A stretch of 64,000 bases of DNA from Xylocopa sonorina. Lineage: Eukaryota > Arthropoda > Insecta > Hymenoptera > Apidae. Positions within the stretch are counted from its first letter, which is position 1. Each line of letters opens with the position of its first letter. The notes below the pieces were generated by a model that saw nothing but the letters and a program-made list of their open reading frames with translations, was not told the origin of the DNA and did not search any database. The stretch is from NCBI RefSeq assembly GCF_050948175.1, contig NW_027490529.1, positions 1-64,000 on the forward strand, written 5' to 3'. The translations under genes were made by a program, and so were the position numbers. Positions 50,111 to 63,137 of the stretch are shown here, one piece after another.

Positions 50111-50937
50111 AACTCACGGGCAAAACGAATACACCCAGCGTCATGTTAACCTCAGCCACCTTGCTAACGAATACTGAATTCATGATAGATACAGGCGCTG
50201 AGATCAACATCATCAAGCAATCAGCCTTATCTCCTTCGGCACGCGTAGATTCGTCCGAGACCCTAGTTATTACGGGCGTAACGAACGGACAAGCTAAAAC
50301 AATAGGAACGGTCAATATCATCTTATTCGGACGTTTAGTTCCATTCAATGTCGTTAGCGACAATTTTCCGCTGGGTCCTGATGGAATTCTGGGCTCAGGT
50401 TTTTGCGCGGACGCTGAAATTTCTTTTATAAAAAAGCAAGTTAGATGGCACGGGACAACCATCCCATTTTGTCGCGATATCGTTTCGACGGAGATTAAAC
50501 CGAATCCTAATTCAGGACAAGTAATTTCGGAAAGCCACGAAACGGTCGAGCCTTTAGCCAAAAAGCCGTCGAAAGCCGCCCAAAAACCAAAACGCGCTGC
50601 GAAATCACGGGAAGAACCGCGGAAAATCGCCGAAAATTTTTTCAAAGGTAGAGATAAATTTTCGATTCCACCCCGTATGAATACCGGAATCAGCGTTCGA
50701 GTGGTTAACTCACACATTAACGAGGGAATAATTCCTCGAATCAATATCGCGCCAGGCGTCTATTTTGGAGACGCGTTAGTTAGAGTCACCGGAGATAGAG
50801 CGATAGCGAGAATAATTAATTCCACCGACAAAACGGTTAACTTCGCTCTATCCCCGATTGAGTTAGAACCGTTGGAAACATCGGAAAATCCGATAGAAAA
50901 CAGCCTCGCGCTATTTCCAACGTTCTCGCAAGTTCCA

Positions 50938-51081
50938 AATTCTAATTCGAATTCAATCTCAAATCCAAATTCCAATTCTAACTCAAATTCGAATTCAACT
51001 TCAAGTTCTAATTCTAGCTCAAAGTCAAATTCTATTTCCAATTCAAATTCAAACTCAAGTTCGAATCATAATTCAAATTCC
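50938..51081 (+). repeat. Asn/Ser low-complexity segment coding region, element 2
   Basis: Same 48-codon Asn/Ser run as in element 1, unchanged in length. Repetitive codon runs usually change length quickly, so this supports very recent common origin. Confidence 0.85.
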
Positions 51082-54000
51082 GCCGAACGGTCCGGCAAAA
51101 CCCAGAAGGGTGACCATAAATTCTTCGCGTCTCATCGAATGCCGTGTCTCGGATACGGATCCCCTCCTTCCGCGCAAGAAAAACCAACGTATGCGCAAAT
51201 AACAAAGTCAGTCGTAAAAGCCACGCGATCTCAACCAGCGAAGTCTCGCCTCGAAAATATAATAGATCTTCTACGGCTCGAACATCTAAACGTAGAGGAA
51301 AAGAATCATGTAATGGATCTTATCAACAAGAGCCAGAATCTGTTCTATATCGAGGGTGACAAGTTGGGGCACACTACGGCAACGACACACAAAATTCCAA
51401 CGGTCGACGAAAAACCAATTAATGTTAAACAGTACCGGTTCCCACCCGCGCACAAGGAGGAGATCCGGAAGCAAGTAGAGACTTTATTACATAATGGCAT
51501 AATTAAAAATTCCAAATCTCCGTATAACTCTCCCCTTTGGGTCGTCCCGAAAAAGGCGGACTCTCAGGGAAAGAAAAGATGGAGAGTCGTTATAGACTAT
51601 CGTGCGCTAAACGAAAAATCGATCGCGGACGCGTACCCGTTACCGTGCATTACCGAAATCCTAGATCAACTCGGAAGTGCTAAGTACTTCAGCACATTCG
51701 ATCTGGCCAGCGGGTTTCATCAGATACCAATGGAACCCGCTGATGCACACAAAACCGCCTTTTCAACACCCAATGGGCATTTCGAGTTTACTCGAATGCC
51801 ATTTGGATTGAAGAACGCACCCGCAACGTTCCAGCGCCTAATGGATAGCGCGCTCGCAGGCCTGCAGGGAAACGAGCTGTTTGTATATTTGGACGACATC
51901 GTGATATACGCTAGCTCACTTCAAGAGCACGCCACGAAATACTTGAAACTCGTAAACAAACTCAGAGAAGCTAATTTATCCCTGCAGCCTGACAAGTGCG
52001 AGTTCCTTCGCCGCGAAGTCAATTACTTGGGCCACGTCATAAGCGAAAGCGGCGTGAAACCCGATCCAGCAAAAATAAGCGCAGTTCAGAATTTCCCGCG
52101 CCCCACTAATCAAAAGCAAGTAAAACAATTTCTCGGTCTGGCAGGATATTACAGACGATTCATTCCAAATTTCTCAAATACGGCAAAACCATTAACAAAT
52201 TTATTGAAGAAAGACACTTTGTTCATTTGGAGAAACGAACAACAAAACGCTTTCGTGAAATTGCGAGATGCGCTCTGCGAGGCGCCGATTTTACAATACC
52301 CTAACTTCAAGCTTCCATTCGTCATTACGACAGACGCATCAGCGGATGCTATAGGCGCAGTGTTAAGTCAGGGTCAAATAGGTCGCGATCTCCCGATAGC
52401 GTACACGTCGAGACTTCTCAATTCAGCGGAAAAGAATTACTCAACGATAGAAAAAGAATGTCTCGCGATCATCTATGCCGTCCATCAGTTCAGGCCGTAT
52501 ATTTATGGCAATCAGTTTAAACTCGTAACAGACCATCGTCCACTGGTGTGGATGAATTCTGTTAAGGATCCTTCAAGCCGACTCGTGAGGTGGAGATTGA
52601 AACTTGCGGAATATGATTACGAGATCATATATAAAACAGGTAAAACAAATTTAAATGCAGACGCATTGTCACGTAACCCAGTGAAAGTCTGCCCTCTGAC
52701 TCAACCGTCCTCATCCGACGAGGACATATTCGACCCTTATCCTAAGCCTCGTAAATCAGGAAAAACCGCAATGCCTCCTCCTCCTCCTCCGCCTTCACCC
52801 GACTCAAATCGTACCACACCGGATAGGTTACCGACGGAGTACGTTAGATACGAGCCTTTGTTCAAATTCACGCGAGACACAATCGCAACTAGACGCGACA
52901 ACACCGTTCTTTTTATTACAAAATCAGGACAGCCGTACGATGCAGGCGCAAGCCAGACAAACAAGGCAGGTAAATTCTTTTCGCACAAATCAGACATAAA
53001 TCTAACCAAAGCCAAAGTAGTAAAATTGGATAACTTCTATCAGATACAACTACCGGTAGTCGAACACGAGAAACGTGCAATTGACTTTCAATTAGTAATA
53101 GAATCTCTACGTTCACTTTTCGACGTAATTTCAGAATTACAAATTACAACAATAAGTATAGCACAAACGTCACTTGATTCAATTCCGTGGTCGCGACTTC
53201 AGAAGTTATTGCAAGATCTGTTTTATGAAACTCCTCTGCAAATTACCGTCTGTCAAGGTATTATTCACATTCCAGCTGAACAAAACAGGGAACAAATTAT
53301 AAGAGAAAATCACGACTCACCTATAGGAGGACACAAAGGTGTCAACAAAACCTATTCGCGGATAAGAGAAAGATTCTATTGGCCGAACATGAAGGCCCAA
53401 ATTCAAGATTACATAAGCAAATGTAGAAGCTGTCAAACGGAGAAACTAGTTCGGATGAAAACAAGGCAACCGTTAACTCTAACAGATACCCCAGGATGTG
53501 CATTCGATAAAATATCGATGGACGTCATGGGCCCACTTCCTACAACTCCCGAAGGTTTCACGAACATCCTTACCATCCAAGATCTACTAACGAAATTTTC
53601 CGTCGCGATCCCACTAAAACAGACATCTGCGGTCGATATTGCAGATGCCTTGATTACCAACTTCATTTGCAAATTCGGATGCCCGAAAGGTATCTTGACC
53701 GATCAGGGTTCTAATTTCATTAATTCTTTAATAAAAGCTATCGCAATCAAATTCCGCATAAAACAATACAAGTCAACAGCATTCCATCCTCAAACGAACG
53801 GCTCAGTCGAAAGATCGCATCACGTGCTTGCGGAATACCTTAAGCACTTCATCGACACCAGTGGCGATTGGGCAAAATGGCTACCCTACGCCATGTTTTC
53901 GTACAATACGAGCGTTCACGAGGGTACACTATACACCCCACACGAGTTAGTTTTCGGGCGTATAGCTAGAACGCCATCAGAAACGCCGTTTCAAGACATT

Positions 54001-54615
54001 TCGGAGAACGAAACCTACTCCGATTACTTACGAGACCTAAACCAGAAAATCACGAATTCACAAAAATTAGCGAAAGAAAATTTAGACCGAGCGAAACAGC
54101 GAGCTAAGTACTATTACGACAGGAAACAAAATGTACAGAAATTCGAGGTTGGACAATGGGTATTTCTATTAAGGGAACCTTGTAAACACAAATTCCAATC
54201 CCAGTATGTCGGCCCATTTAGAATCCTCGAAATTCTCAATAATAATAATGTAAAACTATCTATTAAGGGAAAAATTAAAATCGTACATTCAAACAAACTA
54301 AAACCTTGTAAACGTAAGAGTGTAATAAAACAGACAAAGACTGACAGTGAGACAAGGGTGAACGTAACAGGAGCGAATGAAATCAGTGCTAGTGATAGAG
54401 ACAATTGCAGTGCCAGTACCAAACCAATTAGCAGCAAAGGTGCGGCCATCATCGACACGGGCCACTCCCCAGAGGCGAAGCGAATTAGCTATTGCAAGGA
54501 ACGCAGTAACTCAGCGGAACCACGGCAGCCAACCGGCAGCGCAGCAACCACCGAGGCACGCCCCTACGGGCACCAACCAGTCAGGAGATCTTGGCACCGC
54601 CAAGATTCCTTTTCG

Positions 54616-54626
54616 ATGGGGGGAGG
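54616..54626 (+). other. Polypurine tract of element 2
   Basis: ATGGGGGGAGG directly precedes the 3' LTR terminus TGTAACG. Confidence 0.85.
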
Positions 54627-56157
54627 TGTAACGTCCGGCGTACCGCCTTCCACCCCCCAACGCCTCCCACAGCACGCAGAGCCTTCTTACCTGCGAACAT
54701 CTACATTCGAGCGCAGGGGCAAATCACCCCTTCGCCGAGCTAAGGCAGCCGACCCGCAGTATCCGCCCCGGAGATGGACCGGCCAAACGCGCTATCGCGC
54801 GTATCCTGAGATCCACGAGGCACCAGCACAGCAACGCATCGAGTCACCCGCCCTTACTTACCCTTACGTTTACTATTCTAATGTATATACGTATAAATAC
54901 TAAAATCCTATTTCTAAGTACACGACACACACATTGTAACACGAACAACACACACGCATATAATTCTAAGTTCAATATGTATTTTCTAGTTCCTAAGTTG
55001 CGATGCGCGCCCGCGCGCAATCGACGCTCGCGGCTCACGCGTAACGAGAGCCGCTCCCACTCCGATCGGCCGCCCCACCGCGTGGCCGCCCTACTCCGAC
55101 CGTCCGCCCCACCGCGAGGGCCCAGCGACTCGCGCGCCACGCGACCCGAGGAGGTCTCGAGCACGCGAGCAAGAGCACATTCTAGTTCCGACTTCGATTC
55201 GACTCAGACCTCTCTCTGGGACTCGACCCGAGTACCCGATACTTCTAGTTTAACTTATGGCTTAGTGCCTTTCCATCACCTCTTCGAGGTGTCTTCTAAT
55301 TCTATTTCAAGTTCCATTTCGATTTCTAGTTAAGTTCTATTTCGACTAAGTTTAGTTTAGGGAAGTAAAGTGTATAGCATAGGTTTTTTATACAGAATAT
55401 ATCTTTATTGTTATTTTACATTTAAATTTCTATTTCATTTCTATTTCCACGCGATCACCTTCGGTTCTCGCGTATACACAATCACTTCCATACTTTGATT
55501 TAGTATCGTTACTTGGAACTCTACATAGTTAGAGCGGACCGCCGCTTAACTGTGTGGACTACAGGTACGGACTACTCGAAGTAACCGATCGTTCTTCGTT
55601 CTGCTGGACCGATGCGGATAGAGCGGACCGCCGCTTATCCAATTTGAATCCAGTTAGGAGAAGTTCATCGTGGATGTGTCGCTCCGCTAATAAGAAAACG
55701 CGTCGTGCTGGTAGAAAGAACTTTCTACGTCGTTTAGTGCGCGACTACGCCGATCCAGCGTATTCAGCCTGCCACTCCGTCGTCGTTGCTGCCACCTCGG
55801 TTCAAATCCAGTCTTCCCCGGATTCGGCGAGCTCTGCGGCTCCACTTCACAGTTCCGGACAACGCCGTTGGGTACTCGTTCCTCTGACGTTTCCGCAACG
55901 CCGACCCTACGCCGCAGCTATACCAGACGGCGATCCTCGACAGCAGCTGTACCTGGAACGTAATTACTGAATCAACGAGGTGTGAAGACAGCGAAAGGTT
56001 AGTCGAATCTTGTTATATCGCGTCCTCGGGTATTTTTACCGGTAGCGTCCCATAAAAGGAACCACGGTGCCCATCACAATATAGTGCTCGGCTCCGCGAT
56101 TTCTGCAACGTGCCGTCGCGGGCAACTTCGGAAATTCTCCCGGTCCCGGACGTGACA
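54627..56157 (+). repeat. Element 2 3' LTR, complete, 1531 bp
   Basis: Same ends and internal features as the 5' LTR: TATA-like box at 54892-54899, hairpin A at 55527-55551 and hairpin B at 55616-55640. It ends in CGTGACA, followed immediately by inverted satellite starting ATGGTAAG. Confidence 0.95.
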
Positions 56158-57389
56158 ATGGTAAGATATAATATGATTTGCGAAGTGTCATGTATTCCTC
56201 GTCTACACTTCAAACGAATGTAAATGCGACACTTCCTTGCTAGGAAATAGCGTCTGCAGATGTCTACGTATCGAAGCAATAGAGTTCAAATGCTTCCTAA
56301 AACGAGATATTGCATCTCATATCTATGTTTCATGATAAGATATAATATTCATTGCGAAGTGTTATGCATTCCTCGTCTACGATTCAAATGGATGTAAATG
56401 CGACACTTCCTTGCTAGGAAATAGCGTTTGCAGATGTCTACGTATCGAAGCAATAGAGTTCAAATGCTTCTTAAAACAAGATATCGCATCTCAATTCTAT
56501 ATTTCATGATAAGATGTAATATTCATTGCGAGGTTTTATGTATTCCTCGTCTACACTTCAAATGAATGTAAATGCGACACTTCCTTGCTAGGAAATAGCG
56601 TCTGCAGATGTCTAGGTATCGTAGCAATATAGTTTTAATGCTTCTTAAAACGCGATATCGCATCTCATTTCTATGTTTCATGGTAAGATGTAATATGATT
56701 TGCGAAGTGTTATGTATTCCTCGTCTACACTTCAAATGAATGTAAATGCGACACTTCCTCGCTAGGAAATAGCGTTTGCAGATGTCTACGTATCGTAGCA
56801 ATAGATTTCTAATGCTTCTTAAAACGCGATATAGCATCTCATTTCTATGTTTCATGGTAAGATATAATATGATTTGCGAAGTGTCATGTATTCCTCGTCT
56901 ACACTTCAAACGAATGTAAATGCGACACTTCCTTGCTAGGAAATAGCGTCTGCAGATGTCTACGTATCGAAGCAATAGAGTTCAAATGCTTCCTAAAACG
57001 AGATATTGCATCTCATATCTATGTTTCATGATAAGATATAATATTCATTGCGAAGTGTTATGTATTCCTCGTCTACACTTCAAATTAATGTAAATGCGGC
57101 ACTTCCTTGTAAGGAAATTGCGTTTGCAGGTGTCTACGTATCGAAGCAATAGAGTTCAAATGCTTCGTAAAACGAGATATTGCATCTCATATCTATGTTT
57201 CATGATAAGATATAATAGTCATTGCGAAGTATTATGTATTCCTCGTCTACACTTCAAATGAATGTAAATGCGACACTTCCTTGCAAGGAAATAGCGTTTG
57301 CAGATGTCTACGTATCGAAGCAATAGAGTTCAAATGCTTCGTAAAACGAGACATTGCATCTCATATCTATGTTTCATGATAAGATATAA

Positions 57390-57850
57390 TAGTCATTGCG
57401 AAGTATTATGTATTCCTCGTCTACACTTCAAATGAATGTAAATGCGACACTTCCTTGCCAGGAAATAGCGTCTGCAGATGTCTAGGTATCGTAGCAATAG
57501 AGTTCTAATGCTTCTTATAACGCGATATCGCATCTCATTTCTATGTTTCATGGTAAGATGTAATATGATTTGCGAAGTGTTATGTATTCCTCGTCTACAC
57601 TTCAAATGAATGTAAATGCGACACTTCCTCGCTAGGAAATAGCGTTTGCAGATGTCTACGTATCGTAGCAATGGATTTCTAATGCTTCTTAAAACGCGAT
57701 ATAGCATCTCATTTCTATGTTTCATGATAAGACATAATATGATTTGCGAAGTGTCATGTATTCCTCGTCTACACTTCAAATGAATGTAAATGCGATGCTT
57801 CCTTGCAAGGAAATAGCGTTTGCAAATGTCTACGTATCGAAGCAATAGAG
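57390..57850 (-). repeat. Duplicated block in right array, copy 1
   Basis: Shares the monomer order and the CTTATAACGCG and TTGCCAGGAAATAG variants with 59134-59590, ten monomers further right. Part of the same series recurs near 59830-60108. Confidence 0.65.
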
Positions 57851-59133
57851 TTCAAATGCTACTTAAAACGAGATACTGCATCTCATATCTATGTTTCATG
57901 ATAAGATATAATATTCATTGCGAAGTGCTGTGCATTCCTCGCCTACGATTCAAATGAATGTAAATGCGACACTTCCTTGCAAGGAAATAGCGTTTGCAGA
58001 TGTCTACGTATCGTAGCAATAGTGTTCTTATGATTCATAAAAAGCGATATCGCATCTCATTTCTATGTTTCATGGTAAGGTATAATATGATTTGCGAAGT
58101 GTTATGTATTCCTCGTCTACACTTCAAATGAATGTGAATGCGACACTTCCTCGCTAGGAAATAGCGTCTGCAGATGTCTAGGTATCGTAGCAATAGAGTT
58201 CCAATGCTTCTTAAAACGAGATATTGCATCTAATATCTATGTTTCGTGATAAGATATAATATTCATTGCGAAGTGTTATGCATTCCTCGTCTACGATTCA
58301 AATGAAAGTAAATGCGACACTTCCTTGCAAGGAAATAGCGTTTGCAGATGTCTACGTATCGTAGCAATAGAGTTCTTATAATTCTTAAAACGCGATTTCG
58401 CATCTCATTTCTATGTTTCATGGTAAGATATAATATGATTTGCGAAGTATCATGTATTCCTCGTCAACACTTCAAATGAATGTAAATGCGACAATTCCTT
58501 GCAAGGAAATAGCGTTTGCAGATGTCTACGTGTCGAAGCAATAGTGTTCAAATGCTTGTTAAAACGAGATATTGCATCTCATATCTATGCTTCATGATAA
58601 GATATAATATTCATTGCGAAGTGTTATGCTTTTCCTCGTCTACGGTTCAAATGAATGTAAATGCGACACTTCCTTGCAAGGAAATAGCGTTTGCAAATGT
58701 CTACCTATCGTAGCAATAGTGTTCTAATTCTTCTTAAAACGCGATATCGCATCTCATTTCTATGTTTCATGGTAAGGTATAATATGATTTGCGAAGTGTT
58801 ATGTATTCCTCGCCTACACTTCAAATGAATGTAAATGCGACACTTCCTTGCAAGGAAATAGCGTTTGCAGATGTCTACGTATCGTAGCAATGGATTTCTG
58901 ATGCTTCTTAAAACGCGATATCGCATCTCATTTCTATGTTTTATGGTAAGATATAATATGATTTGCGAAGTGTTATGTATTCCTCGTCTACACTTCAGAT
59001 GAATGTAAATGCGACACTTCCTTGCAAGGAAATAGCGTTTGCAGATGTCTACGTATCGAAGCAATAGAGTTCAAATGCTTCGTAAAACGAGATATTGCAT
59101 CTCATATCTATGTTTCATGATAGGATATAATAG

Positions 59134-59590
59134 TCATTGCGAAGTATTATGTATTCCTCGTCTACACTTCAAATGAATGTAAATGCGACACTTCCTTGCC
59201 AGGAAATAGCGTCTGCAGATGTCTAGGTATCGTAGCAATAGAGTTCTAATGCTTCTTATAACGCGATATCGCATCTCATTTCTATGTTTCATGGTAAGAT
59301 GTAATATGATTTGCGAAGTGTTATGTATTCCTCGTCTACACTTCAAATGAATGTAAATGCGACACTTCCTCGCTAGTAAATAGCGTTTGCAGATGTCTAC
59401 GTATCGTAGCAATGGATTTCTAATGCTTCTTAAAACGCGATATAGCATCTCATTTCTATGTTTCATGATAAGATATAATATGATTTGCGAAGTGTCATGT
59501 ATTCCTCGTCTACACTTCAAACGAATGTAAATGCGACACTTCCTTGCTAGGAAATAGCGTCTGCAGATGTCTACGTATCGAAGCAATAGA
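59134..59590 (-). repeat. Duplicated block in right array, copy 2
   Basis: Ten monomers from copy 1. It also contains the monomer with CAAACGAATGTAAATG that stands at the transposon boundary (56212) and near 56908. Confidence 0.65.
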
Positions 59591-61049
59591 GTTCAAATGC
59601 TTCCTAAAACGAGATATTGCATCTCATATCTATGTTTCATGATAAGATATAATATTCATTGCGAAGTGTTATGTATTCCTCGTCTACACTTCAAGTTAAT
59701 GTAAATGCGTCACTTCCTTGTAAGGAAATAGCGTTTGCAGATGTCTACGTATCGAAGCAATAGAGTTCAAATGCTTCGTAAAACGAGATATTGCATCTCA
59801 TATCTATGTTTCATGATAGGATATAATAGTCATTGCGAAGTATTATGTATTCCTCGTCTACACTTCAAATGAATGTAAATGCGACACTTCCTTGCCAGGA
59901 AATAGCGTCTGCAGATGTCTAGGTATCGTAGCAATAGAGTTCTAATGCTTCTTATAACGCGATATCGCATCTCATTTCTATGTTTCATGGTAAGATGTAA
60001 TATGATTTGCGAAGTGTTATGTATTCCTCGTCTACACTTCAAATGAATGTAAATGCGACACTTCCTCGCTAGGAAATAGCGTTTGCAGATGTCTACGTAT
60101 CGTAGCAATAATGTTCTTATGATTCATAAAAAGCGATATCGCATCTCATTTCTATGTTTCACGGTAAGGTATAATATGATTTGCGAAGTGTTACGTATTC
60201 CTCGTCTACACTTCAAATGAATGTGAATGCGACACTTCCTCGCTAGGAAATAGCGTCTGCAGATGTCTAGGTATCGTAGCAATAGAGTTCCAATGCTTCT
60301 TAAAACGCGATATCGCATCTCATTTCTATGTTTCATTGTAAGATATAATATTCATTGCGAAGTGTTATGCATTCCTCGTCTACGATTCAAATGAAAGTAA
60401 ATGCGACACTTCCTTGTTAGGAAATAGCGTCTGCAGATGTCTGGGTATCGTAGCAATAGAGTTCTAGTGCTTCCTAAAACGCGATATCGCATCTCATTTC
60501 TACGTTTCATGGTAAGATGTATTATGATTTGTGAAGTGTTATGCATTCCTCGTCTACGATTCAAATGAATGTAAATGCGACACTTCCTTGCAAGGAAATA
60601 GCGTTTGCAGATATCTACGTATCGTAGCAATAGAGTTCTTATGATTCTTAAAAAGCGATATCGCATCTCATTTCTATGTTTCATGGTAAGGTATAATATG
60701 ATTTGCGAAGTGTTATGTATTCCTTGTCTACACTTCAAATGAATGTGAATGCGACACTTCCTCGCTAGGAAATAGCGTTTGCAAATGTCTACGTATCGTA
60801 GCAATAGCTTTCTAATGCTTCTTAAAACGCGATATCGCATCTCATTTCTATGTTTCATGGTAAGATATAACATGATTTGCGAAGTGTTATGTATACCTCG
60901 TGTGCACCTCAAATGAATGTAAATGCGACACTTCCTTGCAAGGAAATAGCGATTGCTGATGTCTACCTGTCGTAGCAATAGAGTTCTAATGCTTCTTAAA
61001 ACGCGATATCGCATCTCATTTCTATGTTTCATGGTAAGATATAACATGA

Positions 61050-61640
61050 TTTGCGAGGTATCATGTATTCCTCGTCTACACTTCAAATGAATGTAAATGC
61101 GACACTTCGTTGCAAGGAAATAGCGTTTGCAAATGTCTACCTATCGTAGCAATAGTTTTCTAATGCTTCTTAAAACGCGATATCGCATCCCATTTCTATG
61201 TTTCATGGTAAGATATAATATGATTTGCGAAGTATCATCTATTCCTCGTCTACGCTTCAAATGAATGTAAATGCGACACTTCCTTGCAAGGAAATAGCGT
61301 TTGCAGATGTCTACGTATCGAAGCAACTGAGTTCAAATGCTTCTTAAAACGAGATATTGCATCACATATCTATGTTTCATGATAAGATATAGTATTCATT
61401 GCGAAGTGTTATGCATTCCTCGTCTACGATTCAAATGAATGTAAATGCGACACTTCCTTGCAAGAAAATAGCGTTTGCAGATGTCTACGTATCGAAGCAA
61501 TAGAGTTCAAATGCTTCTTAAAACGCGATATCGCATCTCATTTCTATGTTTCATGGTAAGATATAATATGATTTGCGAAGTGTTATGTTTTCCTCGTCTA
61601 CACCTCAAATGAATGTAAATGCGACACTTCCTTGCAAGGA
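61050..61640 (-). repeat. Twelve-monomer-spaced block in right array, copy 1
   Basis: Private variants (CTTCGTTGCAAGG, GCAACTGAGTTC and TTGCAAGAAAATAGCG) recur 2088 bp later, at 63138-63728. Confidence 0.7.
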
Positions 61641-63137
61641 AATAGCGATTGCAGGTGTCTACCTATCGTAGCAATAGAGTTCGAATGCTTCTTAAAACGC
61701 GATATCGCATCTCATTTCTATGTTTCATGGTAAGATATAATATGATTTGCGAAGTGTCATGTATTCCTCGTCTACACTTCAAATGAATGCAAATGCGACA
61801 CTTGCTCGCTAGGAAATAGCGTTTGCAGATGTCTAGGTATCGTAGCAATGGATTTCTGATGCTTCTTAAAACGCGATATCGCATCTCATTCCTATGTTTC
61901 ATGGTAAGATATAATATGATTTGCGAAGTGTTATGTATTCCTCGTCTACACATCAAATGAATGTAAATGCCACACTTCCTTGCAAGGAAATAGCATTTGC
62001 AGATGTCTACGTATCGTAGCAATGGATTTCTAATGCTTCTTAGAACGAGATATTGCATCACATATCTATGTTTCATGATAAGATATAATATTCATTGCGA
62101 AGTGTTATGCATTCCTCGTCTGCGATTCAAATGAATGTAAATGCGACACTTCCTTGTTAGGAAATAGCGTCGGCAGATGTCTGGGTATCGTAGCAATAGA
62201 GTTCTAGTGCTTCTTAAAACGCGATATCGCATCTCATTTCTACGTTTCATGCTAAGATGTATTATGATTTGTGAAGTGTTATGCATTCCTCGTCTACGAT
62301 TCAAATGAATGTAAATGCGACACTTCCTTGCAAGGAAATAGCGTTTGCAGATGTCTACGTATCGTAGCAATAGAGTTCTTATGATTCTTAAAAAGCGATA
62401 TCGCATCTCATTTCTATGTTTCATGGTAAGGTATAATATGATTTGCGAAGTGTTATGTATTCCTCGTCTACACTTCAAATGAATGTAAATGCGACACTTC
62501 CTTGCAAGGAAATAGCATTTGCAGATGTCTACGTATCGTAGCAATGGATTTCTAATGCTTCTTAGAACGAGATATTGCATCTCATATCTATGTTTCATGA
62601 TAAGATATAATATTCATTGCGAAGTGTTATGCATTCCTCGTCTACGATTCAAATGAATGTAAATGCGACACTTCCTTGTTAGGAAATAGCGTCTGCAGAT
62701 GTCTGGGTATCGTAGCAATAGAGTTCTAGTGCTTCTTAAAACGCGATATCGCATCTCTTTTCTACGTTTCATGGTAAGATGTATTATGATTTGTGAAGTG
62801 TTATGCATTCCTCGTCTACGATTCAAATGAATGTAAATGCGACACTTCCTTGCAAGGAAATAGCGTTTGCAGATGTCTACGTATCGTAGCAATAGAGTTC
62901 TAATGCTTCTTAAAACGCGATATCGCATCTCATTTCTACGTTTCATGGCAAGATGTATTATGATTTGCGAAGTGTTATGCATTCCTCGTCTACGATTCAA
63001 ATGAATGTAAATGCGACACTTCCTTGCAAGGAAATAGCGTTTGCAGATGTTTACGTATCGAAGCAATAGAGTTTTAATGCTTCTTAAAACGCGATATCGC
63101 ATCTCATTTCTATGTTTCATGGTAAGATGTAATATGA

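Larger units (their letters stand above)
50143..54903 (+). pseudogene. pol: Pol part of element 2 (protease-RT-RNase H-integrase), separated from gag
   Basis: 1586 codons from the first ATG in this frame, matching residues 442-2027 of element 1 with one visible change, Thr to Met two residues before the protease Asp. Motifs: protease DTG 16-18, Asn/Ser linker 265-313, YLDD 582-585, RNase H TDAS near 730, integrase zinc module 1057-1097, catalytic D1127/D1187/E1223, GPF near 1357. The last 91 codons lie within the 3' LTR. The domains look undamaged, but the frame is offset from gag, so normal expression from the genomic RNA is not expected. Internal initiation at this ATG has no independent support. 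Confidence 0.9.
47215..56157 (+). mobile_element. Ty3/Gypsy LTR retrotransposon, element 2 (full-length, frameshifted)
   Basis: 5' LTR 47215-48745, internal region 48746-54626 (5881 bp) and 3' LTR 54627-56157. Both termini are exact (TGTAACG and CGTGACA). The left neighbour is the cut LTR of element 1 and the right neighbour is inverted satellite. The bases flanking it (ATAC on the left, ATGG on the right) do not form a target-site duplication. Compared with element 1, the internal region has one deleted C near 50015 and one C-to-T change at 50183. Confidence 0.95.
47960..56157. repeat. Right arm of 8.2-kb inverted repeat (left arm 39016-47214)
   Basis: Element 1 and the matching part of element 2 are reverse complements over about 8198 bp, apart from the one deleted base and one substitution. 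The unpaired spacer is 47215-47959, the first 745 bp of the element 2 5' LTR. Such a structure could extrude a cruciform and is difficult to assemble. Confidence 0.9.

Noticed and set aside
54000..54626. env gene between integrase and the 3' LTR
   Set aside because: The gag-pol frame continues directly into the LTR; there is no room and no signal peptide or membrane segment pattern.
39011..56162. Target-site duplication around the whole pair
   Set aside because: Left flank GCATA and right flank ATGGT do not match, and the satellites on the two sides have opposite orientation.
56013..56279. Minus-strand frame joining satellite to LTR sequence
   Set aside because: A chance fusion across the insertion border, with no coding support.
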